This document shows, in pieces, positions 9,407 through 17,857 of a stretch of 33,108 nucleotides of DNA (position 1 is the stretch's first letter; every line of letters begins with the position of its first letter). The stretch comes from Lentisphaerota bacterium (GTDB lineage: Bacteria; Verrucomicrobiota; Lentisphaeria; Victivallales; Victivallaceae). The notes beneath the pieces are model-generated. The model worked only from the letters and a program-made list of their open reading frames with translations, did no database searches and was not told where the DNA came from. The translations under genes and the position numbers were made by a program. The stretch covers positions 1 through 33,108 of the forward strand of contig JAAYPP010000094.1 of NCBI GenBank assembly GCA_012519765.1. Reading direction: 5' to 3'.

Positions 9407-10387
9407 ATGGAAATTCTGCACGACAACGCCGTTGATCAGAGCATTTTGAACGGAAAAACCATCGCGGTCATCGGGTACGGCGCACAAGGTCGCGCTCAGG
9501 CATTGTGCATGAGGGATTCCGGCGTCAACGTTATTATCGGCATTCGCAAAGGCAAATCATTTGACAGCGCGGTACAGGACGGTTTTGACGTTATGGATGT
9601 TGCTTCCGCTTCCGCTAAAGCTGATATTATCCACATGTTGCTTCCCGATGAAACTCATCAGGAAGTTTATGAAAAAGAGATCAAACCGCATCTGAATGCC
9701 GGTAAAACACTGTCATGTTCGCATGGCTTCAACTTTGTTTTCGGTTTTATCACTCCGCCGGAAGGTATTGATGCGATCATGGTCGCTCCGAAAGGCCCGG
9801 GTACTGAGGTGCGTAAAGTTTTTGTTCAGGGATTCGGGGTACCCGGTCTGGTCGCGGTTCAGCAGGACGCTTCTGGCAAAGCCTGGGATACTGTTCTGGC
9901 AATGGCCAAGGCTCAAGGGTTGACTCGCGGCGGCGTATTGAAATGCACGATGGAACAGGAAACTTATGAAGACTTGTTCGGCGAACAGAACGTGCTTTGC
10001 GGCGGTCTGGTTGATCTGATGAAATATGGTTTTGAAACTTTGACTGAAGGCGGTTATCCGCCGGAAATGGCATATTTTGAATGCGTTCATGAAACTAAAC
10101 TGATTGTAGATTTGATTTATGAAGGCGGCATTCAGAAGATGAATGCAGTTATTTCCAATACCGCCGAATGGGGCGAATATGTCAATGGTCCGCGTATCAT
10201 TACTCCAGATGTCAAAGCCCGCATGAAAGAATCGCTTAAGGATATTGAGTCCGGTAAATTTGCCCGTGAATGGATTGCGGAAGCCCGCAATGGCGCGCCT
10301 AATTTGAAGCGCAAACGCGAAGAACTTGGCGAACATCTGGTTGAAATTACCGGTGCGAAGATTCGTTCGCTTTTTGAAATGAAATAA
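9407..10387 (+). CDS. ilvC: Ketol-acid reductoisomerase
   Basis: GYGAQGRAQAL Rossmann motif, HMLLPDETHQEVY, SHGFNFVFG, MVAPKGPGTEVR, DLFGEQNVLCGG and ISNTAEWGEY motifs. RBS aaggag. Confidence 0.96.
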   Translation: MEILHDNAVDQSILNGKTIAVIGYGAQGRAQALCMRDSGVNVIIGIRKGKSFDSAVQDGFDVMDVASASAKADIIHMLLPDETHQEVYEKEIKPHLNAGKTLSCSHGFNFVFGFITPPEGIDAIMVAPKGPGTEVRKVFVQGFGVPGLVAVQQDASGKAWDTVLAMAKAQGLTRGGVLKCTMEQETYEDLFGEQNVLCGGLVDLMKYGFETLTEGGYPPEMAYFECVHETKLIVDLIYEGGIQKMNAVISNTAEWGEYVNGPRIITPDVKARMKESLKDIESGKFAREWIAEARNGAPNLKRKREELGEHLVEITGAKIRSLFEMK

Positions 10388-10394
10388 ATTCTGT

Positions 10395-10422
10395 AGCCCG
10401 GTTTTACTACCGGGCTTTTTTT
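10395..10422 (+). terminator. Rho-independent terminator of ilvC
   Basis: AGCCCGG-TTTTACTA-CCGGGCTTTTTTT directly after the ilvC stop. Confidence 0.92.
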
Positions 10423-10439
10423 ATTGGTAATATATAATT

Positions 10440-10476
10440 TAAAATTCGCGCGCGCATAATGCGCGCGCGAATTTTA
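10440..10476. repeat. Intergenic CG-alternating palindrome, copy 2 (perfect)
   Basis: TAAAATTCGCGCGCGCATAATGCGCGCGCGAATTTTA, 17-bp perfect arms around a 3-nt centre. Confidence 0.95.
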
Positions 10477-10486
10477 GGATTTAAAG

Positions 10487-12298
10487 ATGAGACGTTTTTT
10501 GCTTCGCTGGCATCGAAATCGCGTTCCCCGCATGACAAAACTTTGGTATGCGCGTTGGGGCGAGAAAAGTTTTCTGGCCATGACTGCCATCATTATCGGA
10601 ATTGCGGCCGCATTAGCGGCAGCGGTTCTGCATATTCTGGTATCGAAGCTTGAAGAAGCTTCCGTCAGGCTGACGGAGCTTTCTCGTTCGTACCATGAAT
10701 ACTGGTGGTTGCTGGTGCTGCTGGTATTGCCGATGGTCGGAATAACGCTTTCGTACCTGGTGCAACGCTATTTCGGGGGGACGCGCTATGCCAAAAGCCT
10801 GAGTCCGTTGATTTTGGCGTTGAATCGCAAACGAACCGGTATTCCGATCAAAGAGACCTGGGTTCACCCATTATCAAGTGCGTTATCGGTGGGTCTTGGC
10901 GGATCTGCCGGATTGGAGGCGCCGAGTGTGCTGACTGGAGCGGCGATTGGAACCGGGGTCGGATCTTTTTTTCGGATTGATCAGCGTAAACGCAGTCTTT
11001 TAATCGGCTGTGGCGCGGCGGCGGCGATCTCCGCGATTTTTGACAGTCCGATTGCCGGAGTGTTGTTTGCCGCTGAAGTTCTGTTGCCGGAGTTCAGTGT
11101 ATCGGCGTTAGTGCCGATGATGATGTCGTCGGCGGTGGCCGCAGTGGTTTCACGTCTGATTATTACTGACGAACGCTTTTTTCTGGCGGTCAGCACCTCT
11201 TGGAAAACCAATGCTATCCCATATTATTTTGGTTGTGCTGTTGTCTGTGCGCTGGTTGGCGTTTACACGATTCGTACTGCTTATTTCTTTTCGCATTGTC
11301 TCAAGGAAAAATTCCGTAATCCATGGCGACGTTTGCTGATTGGCGGAACACTGCTGTCGTTATTACTGCTGATATTTCCTTTTTTGCGAGGGCAAGGTTA
11401 TATCTATATCAGTAAATTATTTGCCGGAGATCCGGATTTTATTTCTCAATCATCGGTTTTGCTGTCCTGGTTGTCTTCGAACAATTTAATTCTGATCGTG
11501 GTGGTCGCGGCGGCCATTTTTGTCAAGGTTGTAGTTTCAGCATTGACTGTTGACTCCGGCGGTGATGGCGGTATCTTTGCGCCTTCAATGTTTGTCGGTG
11601 CTTTTACCGGTTTTGCTTTTGCGCGATTAATCAATCTTACCGGTCTGATTGAACTTCAGGAATTCAATTTTATCGTGGTCGGAATGTGTGGGGTCTTTAC
11701 CGCCGTTATGCGTGCTCCGCTGACTGGAATTTTTCTGATTGCTGAAGTTACCGGCGGATATATCCTGCTGGTACCGCTGATGATTGTATCTTCAGTAGCA
11801 TATTTCGTTGCGAATTTTTTCGAGCCGCATTCGATTTACCGGAAAGCGTTGGCTGATAGTGGTTTACTGAGTGATGATCGGGAACAGCTGGTGCTGCGGC
11901 GTCAGGCAGTCAGGCTCAATCTTGATAAAAAATATCATGTGTTGCGTCCGCAGGATTCATTCAAACATATTACCCGGATTATTGACATGCATCAGGATGA
12001 AGTTTTGCCGGTGCTGGATGAGGATAACCGGTTTCTCGGACAGATTCAGCGTAATAAAATCATGACGGCAATGCTCAATCCAGAAGTATGCGATTATCTG
12101 TTGGCTTTCGATCTGATGGACGAACTTTCTGAGGTATTGTCTCCTGACGATGATCTGGCGCAGGCTATGCGTGCATTTGATTTGTCAAACTTCGAACATC
12201 TTCCAGTTTGTGATAACGGTATTTTTCAGGGGTTTCTTCATAAAGAAAAGTTACTGGAAAAATACCGTCGTTTGATTAAGGAATCTGACAGTTTTTGA
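10487..12298 (+). CDS. ClC-family chloride channel/antiporter with C-terminal CBS domain pair
   Basis: GSAGLEAPSVLTGAAIGTGVG (GxxGxE(G/A)P), GGDGGIFAPSMFVGAFTG and MCGVFTAVMRAPLTGIFLIAEVTGGY motifs; CBS region VLPVLDEDNRFLGQIQRNKI. SD AGGA overlaps the end of the palindrome. Confidence 0.93.
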   Translation: MRRFLLRWHRNRVPRMTKLWYARWGEKSFLAMTAIIIGIAAALAAAVLHILVSKLEEASVRLTELSRSYHEYWWLLVLLVLPMVGITLSYLVQRYFGGTRYAKSLSPLILALNRKRTGIPIKETWVHPLSSALSVGLGGSAGLEAPSVLTGAAIGTGVGSFFRIDQRKRSLLIGCGAAAAISAIFDSPIAGVLFAAEVLLPEFSVSALVPMMMSSAVAAVVSRLIITDERFFLAVSTSWKTNAIPYYFGCAVVCALVGVYTIRTAYFFSHCLKEKFRNPWRRLLIGGTLLSLLLLIFPFLRGQGYIYISKLFAGDPDFISQSSVLLSWLSSNNLILIVVVAAAIFVKVVVSALTVDSGGDGGIFAPSMFVGAFTGFAFARLINLTGLIELQEFNFIVVGMCGVFTAVMRAPLTGIFLIAEVTGGYILLVPLMIVSSVAYFVANFFEPHSIYRKALADSGLLSDDREQLVLRRQAVRLNLDKKYHVLRPQDSFKHITRIIDMHQDEVLPVLDEDNRFLGQIQRNKIMTAMLNPEVCDYLLAFDLMDELSEVLSPDDDLAQAMRAFDLSNFEHLPVCDNGIFQGFLHKEKLLEKYRRLIKESDSF

Positions 12299-12405
12299 CA
12301 GTTTTTGAGCTTCTTATAACTTTCCCGAAATTCGCAAAATGACTAATTACGGTTATATTACACGGTTTAATTGAGCTGTTTAATTAATCATATAATCAGG
12401 AGTTT

Positions 12406-13743
12406 ATGGTGAGCAATATGGATATCCCGTCGGCGGAATTGATGGAAAAGCTGGTTTCATTGTGTAAACGTCGAGGTTTTATTTTTCAAAGTTCGGAAAT
12501 TTACGGCGGCTTTAATGGATTCTGGGATTACGGTCCATATGGTGTGCGCATGAAGCGCGCATTGGAGAATCTGTGGTGGAAATATATGGTGGACAGCCGT
12601 ATGGATGTGGAAGGATTGGATTCTACGGTTATTTGTCATCCTAAAGTGTGGAAAGCTTCCGGACACATTGACCAGTTCAGTGATTTGATGTGCGACTGCA
12701 AAGACTGCAAAGCCCGTCACCGCGTCGATCAAATGCCTGACCCTTCTGTTTGCCCGAACTGTCATTCCAGTAATCTTACGGAACCGCGCGAATTCAATCT
12801 GATGATGAAAACATTTGTCGGCCCGGTCTTTGATGAAGAACATGTCGCCTATCTGCGCGCGGAAACCTGTCAGCCGATTTTTGTCGACTTTCAGCAGGTT
12901 CGCATTGCTACCCGCCAGAAACTACCGTTCGGCATTGCTCAAATCGGTAAAGCTTTTCGCAACGAGATTAATCCCCGCAATTTTACTTTCCGGTCGCGTG
13001 AATTTACCCAAATGGAGATGGAGTACTTCTGCACAGATGAAAACTCAATGGAAATCTGGGAATACTGGAAAAACGAGCGCATTCGCTTTTATCGTGAAAA
13101 ACTTGGTTTTACTGACGATATGATGCGGATCTACACTCACGAAAAACTGGCTCATTACGCAAAGGCGGCAGTTGATATTGAAGTCAAATTCCCGTTCGGA
13201 TGGGGCGAATTAGAAGGTATCCATCATCGCGGAACCTGGGACATTTCAAGACATCAGGAGTTTTCCGGCGCCGACCTGGCTTATGTTGATGAAAATGGCA
13301 AGCGTACGGTGCCAACTGTGGTTGAAACTTCAGTCGGATTAGACCGGACATTCCTGGCGGTACTCGGAAATTCTTACTGTGAAGAAGAGGCCGCGACCAA
13401 AAAAGAAGGTATGGAAACAGATCTTCGCGTGGTATTGCGTTTGCCGGTGGCAGTGGCTCCGGTTCAAGTCGCGGTGTTGCCGATTTCCAAGAAACTCGGG
13501 GAAAATGCGGAAAAACTTTATCGCGATCTTGCCAGCCGTTTTCGCTGTGAATATGATGTTACCGGCAGTATCGGCAAACGCTATCGGCGTCAGGACGAAA
13601 TCGGTACTCCTTTCTGCGTGACTTTCGATTTTGATTCGCTTCAGGACAATGCCGTGACAATCCGCGATCGCGATACCATGACACAAGTAAGGGTGAACGT
13701 AACTCAGCTGAAAAATTATTTTGATGAGCATATTCAGGAGTAA
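12406..13743 (+). CDS. glyS: Glycyl-tRNA synthetase (class II, alpha2 type)
   Basis: LCKRRGFIFQSSEIYGGFNGFWDYGPYG N-terminus, IGKAFRNEINPRNFTFRSREFTQMEMEYF class II motif 2, VVETSVGLDRTFLAVL motif 3, IGKRYRRQDEIGTPFCVTFDF anticodon domain. Confidence 0.96.
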   Translation: MVSNMDIPSAELMEKLVSLCKRRGFIFQSSEIYGGFNGFWDYGPYGVRMKRALENLWWKYMVDSRMDVEGLDSTVICHPKVWKASGHIDQFSDLMCDCKDCKARHRVDQMPDPSVCPNCHSSNLTEPREFNLMMKTFVGPVFDEEHVAYLRAETCQPIFVDFQQVRIATRQKLPFGIAQIGKAFRNEINPRNFTFRSREFTQMEMEYFCTDENSMEIWEYWKNERIRFYREKLGFTDDMMRIYTHEKLAHYAKAAVDIEVKFPFGWGELEGIHHRGTWDISRHQEFSGADLAYVDENGKRTVPTVVETSVGLDRTFLAVLGNSYCEEEAATKKEGMETDLRVVLRLPVAVAPVQVAVLPISKKLGENAEKLYRDLASRFRCEYDVTGSIGKRYRRQDEIGTPFCVTFDFDSLQDNAVTIRDRDTMTQVRVNVTQLKNYFDEHIQE

Positions 13744-13745
13744 CA

Positions 13746-14885
13746 ATGCGTTACAGCGAATACGGTAAAACCGGGAAAATGGTCTCCGCAGTAGGATTCG
13801 GCGGGATGCGGTTTGACATGAAAAAATCAGATGAAGAAAATGCTGAACTGGTTCTTTATGCCGCATCCAAAGGAATCAATTATTTCGACAGCGCTCCATA
13901 TTACTGTGATGACCGCAGTGAAACTATTTTAGGACTCGCTTTTAAACAACTGAAAGCGGGTTCTTTTTATATTGCCACCAAATGTCCATTGTCTGAAGAT
14001 ACTGAACAGAAATCCTATGACATGGTACGTCGTTCTTTGGACAAGTTGCAACAGCCTAAAATTCACTTCTATCATTTATGGAATTTGAGAAAAACAGCTC
14101 ATTTTGATCACGCTGTTGCCCCCGGAAGACTTTATGATGGTTTGCTTCGCGCACAGTCCGAAGGCCTGATTGAGCATATTTGTTGCTCGACACACCAGGA
14201 CGGAGCCGGTATCAGAAGAACGGTCGAAAGCGGACTCTTTGAGGGCGTTCTGATGGGGGTCAATATCCTTAATTTCATGTTCCGCTGGGATGGAATATTG
14301 GCTTGCAACGACTTGAATTTAGGTGTAGCCTGCATGAATCCGCTTGCCGGCGGAGTGATTCCTCAGCATAGTGATGCGCTGGCTTTTCTTGCCGACGAAG
14401 GTGAAACTCCGACTGATGCGGCATTACGTTTTTTAATTGCCAATCCCCGTATCAATATCGCTCTTAACGGCTTTACAACCCGTGAACATGTTGATCAAGC
14501 GTGCCGGGTGGCGGAAAATGTTGTCCCGCTGAACGAAGCGGCGATGACGCGGATTAAAGAAAATATTTCCCGGAACCTCAATGAGATCTGTACCGGTTGC
14601 GGTTACTGCCGGCGTTGTCCGGCAAAAATCCCGATTCCCGGCTACATGATGTTTTACAATCAGATGCTGCTTGAGCACAAATCCAGGGAAGATATGATCA
14701 AGCTGGTGGAGGCTTTTCACGGTTACATGGGTGTCGCCGATCGTGTAGCTGACGCCAAGGATTGTATTAAATGTGGTTTTTGTGAGGAACGTTGTACTCA
14801 GCATCTGCCTATTATAAGTCGACTCACAGAGATGGCTGAATGGGAAGTTGAAGCGGAAAAAATACCTAAACGCCTGGAGGATTGA
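13746..14885 (+). CDS. Aldo/keto reductase with C-terminal Fe-S cluster binding motifs
   Basis: AKR motif YGKTGKMVSAVGFGGMRF, NYFDSAPYYCDDRSE; CTGCGYCRRCPAKIPIP and CIKCGFCEERCTQHLPI cysteine motifs. 2 nt after the glyS stop. Confidence 0.92.
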   Translation: MRYSEYGKTGKMVSAVGFGGMRFDMKKSDEENAELVLYAASKGINYFDSAPYYCDDRSETILGLAFKQLKAGSFYIATKCPLSEDTEQKSYDMVRRSLDKLQQPKIHFYHLWNLRKTAHFDHAVAPGRLYDGLLRAQSEGLIEHICCSTHQDGAGIRRTVESGLFEGVLMGVNILNFMFRWDGILACNDLNLGVACMNPLAGGVIPQHSDALAFLADEGETPTDAALRFLIANPRINIALNGFTTREHVDQACRVAENVVPLNEAAMTRIKENISRNLNEICTGCGYCRRCPAKIPIPGYMMFYNQMLLEHKSREDMIKLVEAFHGYMGVADRVADAKDCIKCGFCEERCTQHLPIISRLTEMAEWEVEAEKIPKRLED

Positions 14886-14886
14886 T

Positions 14887-15018
14887 ATGCCTGAAGTAAT
14901 AATTATTGCACTGTTGGTAATTGCTGCACTGATATTACTGGTTCGGCACTACCGCAGAAAAGGATGTAATTGCGATACGTGTGGCAGTAAAGACTGCGCA
15001 AAACGCGACTCCAAATGA
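14887..15018 (+). CDS. 43-aa FeoB-associated Cys-rich-like membrane peptide (absent from the supplied ORF track)
   Basis: Translation MPEVIIIALLVIAALILLVRHYRRKGCNCDTCGSKDCAKRDSK: N-terminal TM helix, basic patch, CxCxxCx4C tail. Starts 1 nt after the preceding stop; in-frame RBS-like CTGGAGG. Confidence 0.7.
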   Translation: MPEVIIIALLVIAALILLVRHYRRKGCNCDTCGSKDCAKRDSK

Positions 15019-15233
15019 TCCTTAAAAAGCAGTTGAAATTTTAATATTGCTCTATCTTCTTTATTATCAATATCTTTCACCGCTTTGCTTAAGCTGAAAA
15101 CCCTGCCGCAACCCCATAACCCGACTGTATTTTTAGGATGATTTCTTTGTCACTGCGAAAGCGATAAATACGCTGAATGTATTTTTATACTTTGCTCTAT
15201 GGGAACCCAATCGGGTATTGATGACGGGAAAAA

Positions 15234-15307
15234 TGGCTGCCCCACAAGGATTTGAACCTCGACAAAATGAACCAGAATCACTTGTGCTACCATTACACCA
15301 TGGGGCA
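15234..15307 (-). tRNA. tRNA-Gln (anticodon CTG), CCA encoded
   Basis: Reverse complement TGCCCCATGGTGTAATGGTAGCACAAGTGATTCTGGTTCATTTTGTCGAGGTTCAAATCCTTGTGGGGCAGCCA folds into a full cloverleaf; loop TTCTGGT gives anticodon CTG. Confidence 0.95.
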
Positions 15308-15551
15308 GTCTGCTTTTGATAAGGTTTATAAGATAGCCTTTCGAGAGAAAAATTCAAATATCCGGGTGAAATATTTTTGCCGTTTTCACTTTCATAATGT
15401 ATGAATTGTCTGCGAAACAGATGATTTGAAATATTGAAAACAATCCAGTTTTTAGTAGATTACGGGAATTATTTAATGATCGTTAATTTGTTTTAAACAA
15501 TATTTTGGTGTATTGTCAACTTTACAAAGTTTGAACGGAGAAAAAAAGATT

Positions 15552-15935
15552 ATGATTGAACTTGATTTTAGTAAAGGTGGCGGTTTAATCCCTGCAATTG
15601 CTCAGGATTGGAAAACCGGAGATATTTTGATGCTTGCGTATGTGAACGAAGATTCCTGGAATGAAACCTTGCGCACCGGACATGCTGTTTACTGGACTCG
15701 TTCCCGTCAGAAATTATGGCATAAAGGTGAAAGCTCTGGCAATGTACAGATAATCAAAGATATTTTAATTGACTGCGATAATGATACACTGGTTTTCAAG
15801 GTGGAACAAGTCGGCGGAGCCGCTTGTCATACCGGTCATCCCAGTTGTTTTTTTCGCCGTTTGAAAGACGATGGCGAATTGGAAACTATTTCTGTTCCCG
15901 TTTTTAATCCTGACGAAGTTTACGGGAAACATTGA
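15552..15935 (+). CDS. hisI: Phosphoribosyl-AMP cyclohydrolase
   Basis: [53 protein letters not shown] and [28 protein letters not shown] are diagnostic. Start set at ATG 15552 with RBS cggag. Confidence 0.96.
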   Translation: MIELDFSKGGGLIPAIAQDWKTGDILMLAYVNEDSWNETLRTGHAVYWTRSRQKLWHKGESSGNVQIIKDILIDCDNDTLVFKVEQVGGAACHTGHPSCFFRRLKDDGELETISVPVFNPDEVYGKH

Positions 15936-15940
15936 ATAAA

Positions 15941-17797
15941 ATGGAATATGAAATAAGCGGGTTGATACAGCGAGAGATTCCAGCGCTTCTGATTCGCGAA
16001 AATGTGCCATGGCGTGAACTGACGTCATTGAAGGTCGGCGGGATAATTCCGGTTGTATTGGAACCGGAAAATGATATTTTACTTTTTAATTTGCTGCGTT
16101 TATGTGCAGAAAAATCCATTCGCTTTTCTGTTTTGGGAAATGGTTCCAATACGGTAGGAAGCGATAGTCCGTTGCTAAATCCTGTTATTCGGCTCTGTCG
16201 CGGCGAGTTCGGAAATATTCGTTATGGCCGGCATCATGTAACTGTCGGGGCAGGGGTGCGTTTGAGTGAATTTATTCGGAACACCGCCCAAAACGGGTTA
16301 GGTGGTCTGTCTTCATTGGTCGGGATTCCCGGAACGATTGGCGGGGCGTTGAAAATGAATGCCGGAGCACACGGAGTTTGTTTGAGTGATTTTCTTACTG
16401 AAATGTGCGGTGTTGACTTTGCCGGAAATCCCTGGTCAGCGATAAAGAACGAAATAAACTGGGAGTATCGAACTGCGACGATTCCTGAGGATGTAATCAT
16501 TACTGCGGTAATTTTTTCTCTGCCGGAGTGTGGCGTTGATGAAGATGGGCTGATCCGCGCTGAATTGCGCCGTCGGGCCTTCGTGGAACCTCATGCCGGC
16601 AATGCCGGATGTTTTTTTCGCAATATTTCAGAAACTGAAACGGCGGGTCGGCTGATAGATGAAGCCGGATGCAAAGATTTAACGGTCGGCGGTGCCAAGG
16701 TCAGCTCAAGTCATGCCAATTATCTGATTAACAGCGATAATGCGTCAGAGAATGATATTCTTGAACTGATGGTAGAGGTAAGACGCCGGGTGGCGGACAA
16801 ATTCGGTTTTTATCTGATGCCGGAGGTTTGTTTCAGTAATCCGGATTCGGAGCGACGCTTTTTGGCGGCAGTGCCTTCGCCGAAAATTACTGTACTGAAG
16901 GGAGGCTGCGGGAGTGAGCGTGAAATATCGTTAATCTCCGGAAACGCAGTGGCAAATGCTTTGCGGCGCGCCGGTTATGATGTTACAGAGATTGATTTGA
17001 CCGAAATGAAGCTGCTTCCGGAAATGAGCTGCGCGGATGTGGTATTTCCGGTCCTGCATGGCAGCTGGGGCGAGGGTGGCGGTATCCAGGAGCTGATGGA
17101 ATCGCATGGCATTGAATTTGTCGGCAGCGGCAGTGTTTCCTGCAGATTAGTGCTGGATAAAATTACCTCTAAAGAGCTGATGGATGATTTGAAACTGCCT
17201 AATGCAACATGGTCGATTGTCGAATCACCGAAACAGGGGTTGCCGGAGCCGCTGCATTTTCCAGTGGTAATCAAACCGCCGTGTGAAGGTTCGACGGTCG
17301 GAATTGAAATCGTTAAAAACAGCATTGAGTGGAAACCGGCGCTCGAACGCGCGTTTAAATTTGATTCGAGGCTTTTGGTTGAAGAATTTATTGACGGTAT
17401 TGAAGCCACTGTCGGGGTCATCAACGGCGAAGCAATGCCGGTGATTGAGATTATTCCACCGAAAGGTAAATTCTATGATTATGACGCTAAGTATTTGCAT
17501 AAATCGGGTGAAACCCTCTACCTGTGTCCTCCGGTGCATATTCCGGAATCACAACAGAAAATGGCTCAAGAAGCGGCGCTGAAATTTTATCATGCAAGCG
17601 GCGCGCGTGACTTGTTACGCGTCGATTTTTTCATGAAAAGCGACGGTTCGATTTCACTGCTTGAGGGCAACAGCATTCCAGGATTTACCGGTAGCAGCCT
17701 GGTACCTAAGGCCGCCAGGCAGAGCGGGATTTCATTTGAACGTCTTTGCGTGATGCTGGTAAAAAATGCACAGGCACGAAAATTGAGTGCTGTATAA
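15941..17797 (+). CDS. murB-ddl: Fused UDP-N-acetylenolpyruvoylglucosamine reductase / D-alanine--D-alanine ligase (MurB-Ddl)
   Basis: N-half LGNGSNTVGSD, GGLSSLVGIPGTIGGALKMNAGAHG, NAGCFFRN and GGAKVSSSHANYLIN (MurB). C-half GGCGSEREISLISG, FPVLHGSWGEGGGIQELMESHGIEFVGSG, PVVIKPPCEGSTVGI, LLRVDFFM and LEGNSIPGFTGSSLVP (Ddl). A TTG start at 15932 overlapping hisI is also possible. Confidence 0.93.
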   Translation: MEYEISGLIQREIPALLIRENVPWRELTSLKVGGIIPVVLEPENDILLFNLLRLCAEKSIRFSVLGNGSNTVGSDSPLLNPVIRLCRGEFGNIRYGRHHVTVGAGVRLSEFIRNTAQNGLGGLSSLVGIPGTIGGALKMNAGAHGVCLSDFLTEMCGVDFAGNPWSAIKNEINWEYRTATIPEDVIITAVIFSLPECGVDEDGLIRAELRRRAFVEPHAGNAGCFFRNISETETAGRLIDEAGCKDLTVGGAKVSSSHANYLINSDNASENDILELMVEVRRRVADKFGFYLMPEVCFSNPDSERRFLAAVPSPKITVLKGGCGSEREISLISGNAVANALRRAGYDVTEIDLTEMKLLPEMSCADVVFPVLHGSWGEGGGIQELMESHGIEFVGSGSVSCRLVLDKITSKELMDDLKLPNATWSIVESPKQGLPEPLHFPVVIKPPCEGSTVGIEIVKNSIEWKPALERAFKFDSRLLVEEFIDGIEATVGVINGEAMPVIEIIPPKGKFYDYDAKYLHKSGETLYLCPPVHIPESQQKMAQEAALKFYHASGARDLLRVDFFMKSDGSISLLEGNSIPGFTGSSLVPKAARQSGISFERLCVMLVKNAQARKLSAV

Positions 17798-17824
17798 GCT
17801 GAGCACGGGTGGAATCAGTACCCC

Positions 17825-17853
17825 AAAAACAGTCGAATCACGCTGTTTTTTTT
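17825..17853. terminator. Bidirectional Rho-independent terminator between convergent genes
   Basis: AAAAACAG-TCGAATCACG-CTGTTTTTTTT between the murB-ddl stop and the M32 peptidase stop. Confidence 0.75.
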
Positions 17854-17857
17854 CAGG

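Noticed and set aside
9713-10336. 207-aa minus-strand ORF antisense to ilvC
   Set aside because: ilvC on the plus strand is unambiguous; the antisense translation has no recognisable motif.
12286-12307. Tandem gacagttttt x2 at the end of the ClC gene
   Set aside because: Only two 10-bp units at the stop codon; probably a chance slippage duplication with no wider pattern.
15133-15357. 74-aa minus-strand ORF
   Set aside because: It contains tRNA-Gln; the peptide is a translation of the tRNA gene.
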